Assembly (NCBI GenBank): GCA_964594045.1
Contig: CAZQKR010000014.1
Location: 34,576-98,575 of the forward strand
Reading direction: 5' to 3'
DNA from: UBA2365 sp964594045
GTDB lineage: Bacteria; Bacteroidota; Bacteroidia; Chitinophagales; Saprospiraceae
DNA: 64,000 nt
Under the pieces are notes generated by a model, which saw nothing but the letters and a program-made list of their open reading frames with translations, had not been told where the DNA came from and searched no databases. Position numbers and translations under genes: made by a program. Position 1 is the first letter of the stretch. Every line of letters begins with the position of its first letter. Of the stretch, positions 18,015-26,764 are shown one piece after another.

Positions 18015-19229
18015 ATGCTCAGAACAAGTATCTTACTATTTCTCGCAAACGTGTTATCTGTCCTGGTCACTGCTCAGAACAGTGCACAATGGCGGGGCGC
18101 CAACCGGGATGGAATTTACGAGGAAACCAATCTGCTCAAAATATGGCCGGAAGAAGGTCTCAAATTGCTTTGGAGTTACGATCAACTTGGAAAGGGGCAC
18201 TCTTCCCCCATTGTGACGGATGAAATGGTTTATATACCGGACCAGAAAGACAGTACCGGGTACGCCTGTGCACTGGATTTAAATGGTCAAATGGTCTGGA
18301 AGGTACCTTACGGAACTGAGTGGCATGAAGATTACCCCGGCGTACGCAGTACATTTACATATTATAAAAACAAATTATACATATCAACTGCATACAGTGT
18401 TGCCATTTGCCTGGATGCAACAAATGGACAGAAATTGTGGGAAGTTGATTTAAAAAAAGAATTCGGCAGTGTTGTCCCAAAATTCGGCAAAGTCGAATCA
18501 CCCTTGATTTTGGATGGTAAAGTCATTTTTACTGCCGGCGGGGATTCGGCTGCCATGGTTGCCCTCAATCCGGAAAACGGAGAGACCATCTGGAGGTCCG
18601 CCGGAATTGAAGATCAGGCCAGTTACTGCTCACCTCAGCTGCTGGATGTCGGTGGAAAAAAGTTAATAGTCAATGCATTCATCAAAGCACTGGCATCATT
18701 TGACGGAGAGAACGGCGAGTTTCTCTGGAAATATCCCCAGGTGAACAAATATGGCAATCATTGCAATACTCCTATTTTTCATGATGGACACCTGTACAGT
18801 TTTACCGGTTACGGCGGAGGAGGGATCATGCTCCGGCTTGAAGACGGAGGCCGGTCAGTTTCCAAAGTGTGGCAGGATTCCCTGCTCGACAATCAGATGG
18901 GCGGTGCAATTCTGTATCAGTCCATGATCGTAGGCTCCGGTCATAATAATAAATCCTGGTATGTTCTGGACTGGAAGACAGGTGAAGTGAAATTCACCTC
19001 AAAAGCTATTGGTGTGGGTGTTGTAATTTTTGCCGATGATCATTTCTATTGCTACAGCGATAAAGGAGATCTGGGCTTGATGAAACTTACGGATGAAGGA
19101 CTTGAACTGGTAAGCAAAATGAAGATCACACTTGGATCGGATCAGCATTGGTCGCATCCTGTTATCCGCAACGGAGTTTTATACCTGCGGCATGGAGATA
19201 CCCTTATGGCATATTCAGTAAAAGAGTAA
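18015..19229 (+). CDS. PQQ-like beta-propeller protein 1, exported
   Basis: 404 residues from the ATG at 18015, which gives a clean signal peptide (MLRTSILLFLANVLSVLVTAQ) and lies just after a strong promoter. The N-terminal module AQWRGANRDGIYEETNLL followed by WPEEGLKLLW is the signature of a propeller family widespread in Planctomycetes and Bacteroidota. Blades show the ALD/GQ/W pattern (LDATNGQKLWEVDL, LNPENGETIWRS). The catalytic Glu-Asn-Asp set and vicinal disulfide of true PQQ dehydrogenases are not seen, so cofactor binding is unproven. Periplasmic. It is the first gene of a tightly packed operon and is 12 bp from a paralogue. Confidence 0.88.
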   Translation: MLRTSILLFLANVLSVLVTAQNSAQWRGANRDGIYEETNLLKIWPEEGLKLLWSYDQLGKGHSSPIVTDEMVYIPDQKDSTGYACALDLNGQMVWKVPYGTEWHEDYPGVRSTFTYYKNKLYISTAYSVAICLDATNGQKLWEVDLKKEFGSVVPKFGKVESPLILDGKVIFTAGGDSAAMVALNPENGETIWRSAGIEDQASYCSPQLLDVGGKKLIVNAFIKALASFDGENGEFLWKYPQVNKYGNHCNTPIFHDGHLYSFTGYGGGGIMLRLEDGGRSVSKVWQDSLLDNQMGGAILYQSMIVGSGHNNKSWYVLDWKTGEVKFTSKAIGVGVVIFADDHFYCYSDKGDLGLMKLTDEGLELVSKMKITLGSDQHWSHPVIRNGVLYLRHGDTLMAYSVKE

Positions 19230-19241
19230 AATACAATTCAA

Positions 19242-20462
19242 ATGAAGTACAAAATTCATTTTTTAACGGTTTGTTTCCTGATGGTCACCCTGGTAGTGGT
19301 ATCCCAGGACCTGGTTCAATGGCGGGGGATCAACAGGGATGGTATTTATCATGAAAAAGGTCTTCTTGAAAAATGGCCGGAAAGTGGTCTAAATATGCTG
19401 TGGCAATATGATCAGCTGGGTGACGGTTATTCTTCAGCTTTGGTATTGAAAGATAAAATCATTACTACAGGATTAGTTGATTCAGTTGGCATCATGTATG
19501 CAATTGACCTGAAGGGCAAGCTGCTTTGGAAAACGGTATATGCAAAAGAATGGATTGATCCATATCCGGGATGCAGGTCGACTCCAACCTTTTTCAAGGA
19601 TAAACTGTACATCAACAGTAGTTTCGGACAGGCAGTTTGTCTGGATGCGAACACAGGAAATATCATCTGGAGCATAGATCTCGCTGAAGAATTCGGTGCA
19701 GAACCTCCTAAATGGGGCATTGTTGAATCGCCTTTAATTGTTGATAATAAGGTGATTTTCACAACAGGTGCAAAAGATTCAAATATTGTTGCGCTTGATG
19801 TAAATGATGGTAAAACCATCTGGACTTCCCCCGGCAAAGGCCAGCTGACAGCATATTGTTCTCCGATCATGTTCAGTCACTCAGACAGAAAAATGATGTG
19901 CACCATCACTGCAAATGATATTTTGGGGATTGAAGTGGAAACAGGAAAAGTCCTCTGGGATTATCCTTATGAAAATAAACATTCAGTTCATGCCAATACT
20001 CCTGTATATTCAAATGGTTACCTGTTTGTAGTGAGTGGATATGGACTGGGCGGAGTCAAATTAAAAATTGCTGAAGATGGGAATTCGGTTAAAAAAGTAT
20101 GGACGAACGTTGAGCTTGATAATCAAATGGGGGGCGTTGTTTTACTAAACAGTACAATTTATGGTTCAGGACAAAATACAAGGGCATGGTTGGCAGTTGA
20201 CTGGGAAACCGGTGAAGTGAAATATAAGACAAAAAGCCTGGGAAAAGGCGTAACTATCGCTAATGACGGATTATTGTATTGTTATAGTGATAAAGGCGAT
20301 TTAGCACTTGTCCGGGCAAGAAAAACCAAATTTGACATCATCAGTAAGATGAAAATCACTTTGGGCACAGGTGAACACTGGGCGCATCCGGTGATCCATA
20401 ATAAAGTGCTTTATCTGCGTCATGGAAACACCCTGATCGCATATTCACTGACAGATGATTAG
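19242..20462 (+). CDS. PQQ-like beta-propeller protein 2, exported paralogue
   Basis: 406 residues, with a signal peptide ending near VVVSQ. It aligns along its whole length with the preceding gene: VQWRGINRDGIYHEKGLL, WPESGLNMLWQYDQLGDGYS, YCYSDKGDLALV, and the shared end HWAHPVIHNKVLYLRHG. The two are clearly a tandem duplication that has since diverged in about half its positions. It is predicted to be an eight-bladed periplasmic propeller. No redox motif of its own is visible. Retention of both copies suggests a heteromer or two ligands. Confidence 0.88.
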   Translation: MKYKIHFLTVCFLMVTLVVVSQDLVQWRGINRDGIYHEKGLLEKWPESGLNMLWQYDQLGDGYSSALVLKDKIITTGLVDSVGIMYAIDLKGKLLWKTVYAKEWIDPYPGCRSTPTFFKDKLYINSSFGQAVCLDANTGNIIWSIDLAEEFGAEPPKWGIVESPLIVDNKVIFTTGAKDSNIVALDVNDGKTIWTSPGKGQLTAYCSPIMFSHSDRKMMCTITANDILGIEVETGKVLWDYPYENKHSVHANTPVYSNGYLFVVSGYGLGGVKLKIAEDGNSVKKVWTNVELDNQMGGVVLLNSTIYGSGQNTRAWLAVDWETGEVKYKTKSLGKGVTIANDGLLYCYSDKGDLALVRARKTKFDIISKMKITLGTGEHWAHPVIHNKVLYLRHGNTLIAYSLTDD

Positions 20463-20468
20463 CTGACC

Positions 20469-21911
20469 ATGCCAACAGGTGCAAGCAGAAAATACATCAT
20501 TTTACTTGTTGCTTTACTGAGCATCTCATCATTTATTTTCTGGATGGTATACAACCCTTCACAGCTTCTTAAAGCCAGTATTCCCGGGATGGACAAGCGA
20601 CCGGAACTTGTACCGGACACCACGACCTCAGTATTGATCGGGGAGAAATTCACCTTTCTGAAAGAACATGAATCAGTACTCAAGGGCAAATGGCCTCAAT
20701 TCAGAGGTGCTGATTCCGATAACATCAATAAGGAAAATATTCCTTTGATCGATGTGTTTGGTAAAAAGGGACCAAAAATTGTCTGGCAGCAAAGCCTGGG
20801 AGAAGGGCATGCATCGGCTGCAATTTACAATGGGAAAGTATATGTGCTTGACTATAACGAAGCCAAAAAAACAGACGTATTGAAATGTCTGATACTCGAA
20901 ACAGGTGAAGAGTTGTGGCGGCGTTTCTATAAGGTGAATATCAAGAGAAATCACGGAATTTCGCGGACCATTCCTGCGGTCAATGATCAATACGTGGTCA
21001 CCATAGGGCCAAGAGGTCATGTCATGTGTGTAAATTCAGACAATGGAGATTTTCTTTGGGGAATTGATCTGGAAAAAAAATATGGATCTGAAATCCCGTT
21101 CTGGAATACAGGCCAATGTCCTTTAATAGATCGTGATATTGCAATCATAGCACCCGGAGGCAGTGCCCTGATGATCGGGGTGGATTGTAAAACAGGACAG
21201 GTAGTCTGGGAAACACCCAATCAGGATAAATGGAAAATGTCCCACTCGTCTGTAATGCCCATGACATTTGCCGGAAAAAAAATGTATGTATATTCAGCCA
21301 TCGGCGGGATTTGTGGAGTAGCAGCCGAAGGAGATAACGCAGGGGAGATACTCTGGAAGACCAAAGAATTCGATGCCAATGTCATTGCACCTTCTCCCGT
21401 AATACTGGATGACGGAAAGATCTTCATCACAGCCGGATATGGTTTTGGGGCAATGCTGTTGAGACTCACCCCGGAGGGAGATCAATTCTCAGTTGAGGTC
21501 CTGCAGAAATATGGACCTGTTGAAGGCGTTTGCTCCGAACAGCAAACTCCTGTTTTTTACAAGGGAAGGATGTTTGCCATTTTACCCAAGGATGCGGGCA
21601 GCAACCGCAATCAATTCGTTTGCAGCGATCCCGATGATGGTAAGAAGATCCTGTGGACGAGTGGCAAGGAGACGCGCTTTGGCCTGGGACCATATATTGT
21701 TGCAGATAATAAATTTTTTATTCTCAATGATGATGGCACGCTGATCATTGCTGAGGCCAAAACGTCAGAATTTGTACAGCTGAGCAAAACAAAAATTTTG
21801 GAGGGACAGGATGCATGGGGTCCGTTTGCCATAGCAGACGGATTTTTGATCCTTCGGGATTCAAAAAATATGTTATGTATTGACATACGAAAACAAACCT
21901 CCGGAAATTGA
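20469..21911 (+). CDS. PQQ-like beta-propeller protein 3, membrane-anchored
   Basis: 480 residues. An uncleaved N-terminal membrane helix (about 9-28, YIILLVALLSISSFIFWMVY) is followed by a linker and a propeller starting at KGKWPQFRGADSDNIN. Blades include CLILETGEELWRRF, MCVNSDNGDFLWGIDL and GVDCKTGQVVWET. It is a distant relative of the two preceding propellers, with the same PQFRG entry motif, but is anchored to the inner membrane facing the periplasm. The start follows the upstream stop by six bases. It could tether the soluble propellers to the membrane complex encoded further down; that role is inference. Confidence 0.86.
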   Translation: MPTGASRKYIILLVALLSISSFIFWMVYNPSQLLKASIPGMDKRPELVPDTTTSVLIGEKFTFLKEHESVLKGKWPQFRGADSDNINKENIPLIDVFGKKGPKIVWQQSLGEGHASAAIYNGKVYVLDYNEAKKTDVLKCLILETGEELWRRFYKVNIKRNHGISRTIPAVNDQYVVTIGPRGHVMCVNSDNGDFLWGIDLEKKYGSEIPFWNTGQCPLIDRDIAIIAPGGSALMIGVDCKTGQVVWETPNQDKWKMSHSSVMPMTFAGKKMYVYSAIGGICGVAAEGDNAGEILWKTKEFDANVIAPSPVILDDGKIFITAGYGFGAMLLRLTPEGDQFSVEVLQKYGPVEGVCSEQQTPVFYKGRMFAILPKDAGSNRNQFVCSDPDDGKKILWTSGKETRFGLGPYIVADNKFFILNDDGTLIIAEAKTSEFVQLSKTKILEGQDAWGPFAIADGFLILRDSKNMLCIDIRKQTSGN

Positions 21912-21927
21912 TGGTAAATATGATCAG

Positions 21928-22887
21928 ATGAAACGGAATATTTTCATAATAATACTCATCCTCCTGATCCTTGGAATAATAGGGTTCATGGTCTACGATC
22001 TGTTCTATCCGGATCTCAGGCATCAAAATCCATACAAACTCGAGATTGATGATACCCTTCAAATCGATGAAGATTTGGTTGCATATACTGAGATCAAACA
22101 AATAGAACCAGGTATTAAGTCTTTGAACTCCATCTCCATAGATGCATCTGACAGGGTGATCATTGCCGGTAGCGAAGTGGTGGTTTATGATCAGGAATGG
22201 AATCAATTGAGCAGGTTTCAGCCAACAGATACGATTTACGGCCTGGCAGTTGGCCCGGATGGCAAATTGTACTTAGGCATTAACAATCTTATTGAAGTCA
22301 GGGATTACAAAGGCAACCTCATCAATAGCTGGTATTTAGCTAACAAAGATGCGCTCGTGAATGGAATGGCAGCAACCGACCATTATGTATATATTGCAGA
22401 TGCGGATGCACGCCTGGTATATCAGTATGACACAAAAGGACAATACATCAATGATCTCGGAAGGGGCGATGCTGAAAAAGGGATTCCCGGCATAATCATT
22501 CGCAGTTCATTCTTTGATGTTTCCATTGGTCGGAATGACGAGGTATGGATCGCAAACCCGGGCCGTTTTTCCCTGCAGGCTTTTAACGCCAACGGAGATT
22601 TCATTTCAAGCTGGGGCGAGCAATCCAATGCGATTGAGGGTTTTTGCGGATGCTGCAATCCTTCTAATTTTGCGTTGTTGGCGAATGGTGATTTTGTAAC
22701 CGGGGAGAAGTCAATCCCACGTGTAAAAATTTATTCCCCGGATGGAAAGTTCAAGAGTGTGGTGGCAACTCCACAACAGTTTGACGAGGGAACAAAAGGT
22801 TTGGATCTCGCTGTTGACTCAGGGGACAGGATCTATGTGCTTGATCCGGCAAGAAAACAGATACGCATTTTTGAAAAAAACAAATAA
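21928..22887 (+). CDS. NHL-type six-bladed propeller, membrane-anchored, with CxCC motif
   Basis: 319 residues from the ATG at 21928; a TTG at 21880 overlapping the previous gene is less likely. A membrane helix (about 5-25) is followed by NHL blades (LAVGPDGKLYLGINNLIEV, DYKGNLINSWYL, VDSGDRIYVLDPARKQIRIF). In the fourth blade a GFCGCCNPSN loop places Cys240, Cys242 and Cys243 together, an unusual cluster for this fold that could bind a metal or make a redox disulfide. Periplasmic and inner-membrane attached. It lies 16 bp after propeller 3 and 5 bp before a Tat-exported cysteine protein, which fits a role in the same redox chain. The exact function is unknown. Confidence 0.82.
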   Translation: MKRNIFIIILILLILGIIGFMVYDLFYPDLRHQNPYKLEIDDTLQIDEDLVAYTEIKQIEPGIKSLNSISIDASDRVIIAGSEVVVYDQEWNQLSRFQPTDTIYGLAVGPDGKLYLGINNLIEVRDYKGNLINSWYLANKDALVNGMAATDHYVYIADADARLVYQYDTKGQYINDLGRGDAEKGIPGIIIRSSFFDVSIGRNDEVWIANPGRFSLQAFNANGDFISSWGEQSNAIEGFCGCCNPSNFALLANGDFVTGEKSIPRVKIYSPDGKFKSVVATPQQFDEGTKGLDLAVDSGDRIYVLDPARKQIRIFEKNK

Positions 22888-22892
22888 CGAAA

Positions 22893-23108
22893 ATGAACAG
22901 GCGATCATTCTTGAAAAACATACCGAGGGGTGCGATCATTCTGGGACTGAGTGCACTGACAGGTGTTGTATTGTTCAAAGAAAGAACCGGTACAGGCTGC
23001 AATGAATATTTTGTATGCAACAAATGCAAAAAGGTCAGTGCCTGCACATTGCAGGAAGCCCTGGATTACAGGCAGGCACATCCGGTAACGAATCAATTAA
23101 ACAAATGA
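22893..23108 (+). CDS. very small Tat-exported protein with four cysteines
   Basis: 71 residues. The N-terminus MNRRSFLKN is a twin-arginine signal followed by a hydrophobic stretch. The mature part is only about 40 residues and has Cys36, Cys42, Cys45 and Cys51 (C-x5-C-x2-C-x5-C), enough to hold one Fe-S cluster or a zinc. Tat export implies folding with cofactor in the cytoplasm, favouring Fe-S. The next gene's ATG overlaps the stop (ATGA at 23105-23108), which shows translational coupling to a Tat ferredoxin. I do not recognise the family; by context it is a small electron carrier or a subunit of the ferredoxin. Confidence 0.78.
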   Translation: MNRRSFLKNIPRGAIILGLSALTGVVLFKERTGTGCNEYFVCNKCKKVSACTLQEALDYRQAHPVTNQLNK

Positions 23109-23686
23109 GCGAGGAAAGCAATCATATCAGACTGACCAGGCGTGATTTTGTTCGGAAGGGTATCCAGTTTTCGATACTTGGGGGATTGGGTGTCATGGCA
23201 GGCGGAATTTTGCCCGGTCTGGCAGCGGATGAGTATGTGTGGCAAATTGATACCAAAAAGTGCACTCACTGCGGGCGATGTGCAACCAGTTGTGTCAGGA
23301 CACCTTCCGCCGTCAAGTGCTTCCACGCGTACGATATGTGCGGATACTGCGATCTGTGCGGTGGATATTTCAGGCCCGGAGTCAAAGATCTGAATACAGC
23401 TGCTGAAAATCAATTGTGTCCCACTGCGGCAATTTCCAGAAATTTTATTGAAGAACCATTTTTTGAATATCACATTGAAAAAGACCTGTGTATCGGTTGT
23501 GCCAAATGTGTAAAAGGATGTGAAGCTTTCGGCAACGGTTCACTGCAATTGCAGGTAGATCACAGCATCTGCTACAACTGCAATGAGTGTAGCATTGCCC
23601 GCGATTGTCCTTCGGACGCAATTTCAAGGGTCTCTTCCGGCAGGGCTTATTTAATGCAGGGATTAAGATGGAATAACGAGGCATGA
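23105..23686 (+). CDS. Tat-exported polyferredoxin (about four [4Fe-4S] clusters)
   Basis: 193 residues from the ATG at 23105, chosen because it overlaps the preceding stop as ATGA; a longer frame from 23015 would overlap that gene heavily. The twin-arginine motif TRRDFVRKG (residues 11-19) precedes a hydrophobic segment. Seventeen cysteines follow: C-x2-C-x2-C-x3-C at 53-63, extra cysteines at 72-85, CP at 105, C-x2-C-x2-C-x3-C at 129-139, and 156-168. The layout resembles the NapG/NrfC/DmsB-type periplasmic or membrane-associated ferredoxins that partner NapH-like membrane proteins. The next gene is exactly such a protein, overlapping again as ATGA. It probably passes electrons between the membrane and periplasmic partners. 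Confidence 0.9.
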   Translation: MSEESNHIRLTRRDFVRKGIQFSILGGLGVMAGGILPGLAADEYVWQIDTKKCTHCGRCATSCVRTPSAVKCFHAYDMCGYCDLCGGYFRPGVKDLNTAAENQLCPTAAISRNFIEEPFFEYHIEKDLCIGCAKCVKGCEAFGNGSLQLQVDHSICYNCNECSIARDCPSDAISRVSSGRAYLMQGLRWNNEA

Positions 23687-24966
23687 AAAGATCGATCCGC
23701 ATATTCATTTTCCTGTTTTTGGGGATTTTAACCATACAGACTGCTTCTGTATATGCAGAGAACCGTTTTCCGAAACCAGAATTTGAACATGGTCATGTGC
23801 AGCCTGAAACCATTACACCAGCCCCGAGAATGGCCGTATTGGAATACCTGGATGTGGCAGTGCTCGTTCTTGCTTTGTCACTGATCTCATATTTCATTAT
23901 AAAAAAGCGCTCCAGGAAACATGTGTTCTGGATCTCGGTTTTTTCCATTTTATATTTTGGTTTTTACCGGGAAGGATGTGTTTGCTCTGTCGGAGCCATT
24001 CAAAATGTCAGTCTTGCGCTTTTTAAGCCGGGTTACAGCATACCATTGTCTGCATTTTTGTTTTTTATCATTCCATTGGTCTACACCTTTTTTTTTGGCC
24101 GGACATTCTGTGCGGGTGTTTGTCCATTGGGGGCTATACAGGATATTGTCGGATTAAGGCCGATACCTGTACAGGCCTGGCTGGAGAAAGTGCTGGGTAT
24201 TTTTCCGTTCATGTATCTGGGCCTTGCTGTTTTGTATGCGGCAACCGGAACTGATTTTGTGATCTGCAGGTACGATCCGTTCATCGGATTCTACAGGCTT
24301 GATGCCAGCTTCAGCATGTTCATGATCGGCGGGTTATTTTTGCTGGCAGGGGTATTTATTGCCCGCCCCTATTGCCGGTTTTTATGTCCATATGGTGCCT
24401 TGCTCAACCTGATCAGCCGGTTTTCTTTCAGCCACATGACGATCACCCCGGCAGCCTGTATCAATTGCAGGTTATGTGAAAATGCATGTCCGTATGGTGC
24501 GATCAATATGCCTGTACAGATCAGGGAAAAAGAAAAAACAGAAGTTGTCGTCAGGCGCTACCTGTTATTGAGTTTAATGGTGCCGGTATTTGTTTTTTCA
24601 GGTGGTTTTATCGCTTCCAGTTTCTCCGGAAATTTTGCGCTGGTGAATCCGAAAGTCAAGTTGGAAAAAGAACTGAAAAACAATACCAATTTCGGTATCA
24701 AAGGTGAAGAGGCTATCGAGATCACGGCGTTCAGATCCAGTGGTCAATCACTTGCTGAGCTGAATTCCGAAGTGGCGCAAATTGAAAAGGAGTTTTATAC
24801 AGGGACCTGGATTTTTGGCGGATTTGCCGGACTGGTGTTTGGATTGACACTTGTTGGCCTTTCCGTCTTCAAATATCATCCCGATTATAGTCCCAACAAA
24901 GCAACCTGTCACAGCTGCGCCCGATGTATGGATCATTGTCCTGTAAAAGAAACGGCAGAGTTATGA
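23683..24966 (+). CDS. NapH/NosR-like polytopic membrane Fe-S protein
   Basis: 427 residues. An N-terminal signal-like helix and short periplasmic segment are followed by about six further membrane helices. Two in-membrane motifs, TFCAGVCPLGA and RFLCPYGA, are the paired CxxxCP elements of the NapH/NosR/RnfH-related family. A cytoplasmic ferredoxin motif CINCRLCENACPYGA comes after the fifth helix, and a final CHSCARCMDHCP lies at the C-terminus. An additional REGCVCSVGA motif occurs near residue 98. These proteins carry electrons through the inner membrane. Overlaps by ATGA with the genes on both sides. It is the obvious trans-membrane step between the cytoplasmic dehydrogenase module downstream and the Tat ferredoxin upstream. 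Confidence 0.88.
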   Translation: MKRSIRIFIFLFLGILTIQTASVYAENRFPKPEFEHGHVQPETITPAPRMAVLEYLDVAVLVLALSLISYFIIKKRSRKHVFWISVFSILYFGFYREGCVCSVGAIQNVSLALFKPGYSIPLSAFLFFIIPLVYTFFFGRTFCAGVCPLGAIQDIVGLRPIPVQAWLEKVLGIFPFMYLGLAVLYAATGTDFVICRYDPFIGFYRLDASFSMFMIGGLFLLAGVFIARPYCRFLCPYGALLNLISRFSFSHMTITPAACINCRLCENACPYGAINMPVQIREKEKTEVVVRRYLLLSLMVPVFVFSGGFIASSFSGNFALVNPKVKLEKELKNNTNFGIKGEEAIEITAFRSSGQSLAELNSEVAQIEKEFYTGTWIFGGFAGLVFGLTLVGLSVFKYHPDYSPNKATCHSCARCMDHCPVKETAEL

Positions 24967-26759
24967 TTAAAGAAGATAATAAAAATAAAGCAACACTTGA
25001 TTTTTGGGAATACATACTTTTGATTTCCGGCATATTTTCATTTGTTGTGTGCATTTTGCTGATCGCAAATTATTTCCAGGTCAATCGTGCTGATCCGGTC
25101 AATACAGAGGTTTTGAATTCATTGGTGGAACGCCTGGATCAGAATGAGTCTGATCAGGCATTGAGGGATGAGATCCGGGAATTTGATCTGCTTGCACGCA
25201 AAGCATATTTTACCAATCAATGGCAGATCCGATTTGGAGGTTACCTGCTCCTGGCAGGCGTCCTCATGTGCATTATCGCGGCATTGATGATCGGTGCTAA
25301 AAAATCCAAAATCAGGGAAATTGAATTGCCTGTTAAGAATACTTATGTATCGACCCAGGCTAATGCACGTAAATGGCTGTCCATCGGGGGACTTGCACTT
25401 GCAGTGACCGCTTTGATCCTCGCATTCATCACCCACCAAAAAATGGCCGGTCCCATTTCCCGTGAATCAGGTACGCCAATTGTCGACAATACTTCTGAGA
25501 TGCCTGATTCCCTTGAGGCTTTTACCCGGACAGAAGATACGATTCAAACCCCGGTTTCTGATACGGTGGTTACGGATACGGTTAAAAAAGTCGTTTTCAA
25601 TCCACTCGATTATCCGACAGCGGCCATGAAAAGTAATTTCCCTTCATTCAGAGGTGCCGGAGGAACAGGACATGCCTATAAAAAGAATACGCCTGTAAAC
25701 TGGGACGTCGCAAGTGGTGAAAACATCAAATGGAAAACGAACATCCCTTTGCCGGGTATGAATTCACCTGTCGTCTGGGGAAACAATGTTTTTCTGACAG
25801 GAGCCAATGAATCAAAACAGGAAGTATATTGTATCAACAAAAATACCGGCAAGATCAAATGGAAGGCCAATATTCCCAAAAGTGCCAAATCTCCCAAAGT
25901 TACGGATGATACCGGACATGCGGCTGCCACAGCCGCCACGGACGGTGAACATGTTTATGCCGTTTTTTCAAACGGAGATATCGCCGGCATTGATTTCAGT
26001 GGTAAAATCATATGGACCAGGAACCTGGGCGTACCGGTCAATAATTATGGTCATTCATCTTCACTCATCGTTTATTTCGATAAGCTGATCGTCCAGTATG
26101 ATCAGAAAAATATTGCGGTACTTCTGGCGCTGGATACCAAAACAGGAAAAACTGTATGGAACACAACTCGCAAAGTCAAAACATCCTGGTCTTCACCAAG
26201 CATTGTAAACACAGGCTCACGTGTCGAAATACTGGTGCTGGCTGATCCGGGTCTTTCCTCATACGATCCTTCAACCGGCAAATTATTGTGGTCGGTCAAT
26301 TGCACTTCTGGTGAAGTAGGCCCTTCGATCGCTTATGCCAATGGCATCGCATTTGTCGTAAATGACTATGCCAGACTGGTTGCCGTGAAAGTCGGACCTC
26401 AGCCAGAGATCCTTTGGGAGAACACCGATTATTTGTCTGATGTGCCGAGTCCTGTGGCCAACAGGGATTATCTGATCCTTGCAACAAGTTACGGGGAAGT
26501 TGCCTGCTACAATACAAAAACAGGCGAGGAATATTGGGTGCATGATTTCGGGGCAGGCATATATGCGTCTCCCATTCTTGTCGGGAATCAGGTATATTTG
26601 ATGGATAAAAAAGGTAACATGCATATTTTTAAGGCGGATAAAACGTTTACATTGGTTGGCGCACCTAAGCTCGGAGAAAAATCTGACTATACGCCGGCCT
26701 TTGCAGATGGTCAGATATTTATCCGGGCCGGAAACAACCTGTATTGCATAGGTAAATAA
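24963..26759 (+). CDS. PQQ-like beta-propeller protein 4 with three N-terminal membrane helices
   Basis: 598 residues from the ATG at 24963, which overlaps the upstream stop (ATGA). The N-terminal 170 residues hold three helices (near 11-35, 84-107 and 134-155) with a charged loop between the first two. A Pro/Thr/Asp-rich linker and a propeller (about 215-598) follow. The propeller opens with SNFPSFRGAGGTGHAY, and its blades include INKNTGKIKWKAN, LDTKTGKTVWNTT and YNTKTGEEYWVHD. The fused membrane module distinguishes it from the other propellers in the operon and suggests a docking subunit beside the NapH-like protein. Catalytic residues of quinoprotein dehydrogenases are not evident. Confidence 0.86.
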   Translation: MIKEDNKNKATLDFWEYILLISGIFSFVVCILLIANYFQVNRADPVNTEVLNSLVERLDQNESDQALRDEIREFDLLARKAYFTNQWQIRFGGYLLLAGVLMCIIAALMIGAKKSKIREIELPVKNTYVSTQANARKWLSIGGLALAVTALILAFITHQKMAGPISRESGTPIVDNTSEMPDSLEAFTRTEDTIQTPVSDTVVTDTVKKVVFNPLDYPTAAMKSNFPSFRGAGGTGHAYKKNTPVNWDVASGENIKWKTNIPLPGMNSPVVWGNNVFLTGANESKQEVYCINKNTGKIKWKANIPKSAKSPKVTDDTGHAAATAATDGEHVYAVFSNGDIAGIDFSGKIIWTRNLGVPVNNYGHSSSLIVYFDKLIVQYDQKNIAVLLALDTKTGKTVWNTTRKVKTSWSSPSIVNTGSRVEILVLADPGLSSYDPSTGKLLWSVNCTSGEVGPSIAYANGIAFVVNDYARLVAVKVGPQPEILWENTDYLSDVPSPVANRDYLILATSYGEVACYNTKTGEEYWVHDFGAGIYASPILVGNQVYLMDKKGNMHIFKADKTFTLVGAPKLGEKSDYTPAFADGQIFIRAGNNLYCIGK

Positions 26760-26764
26760 ATAAG

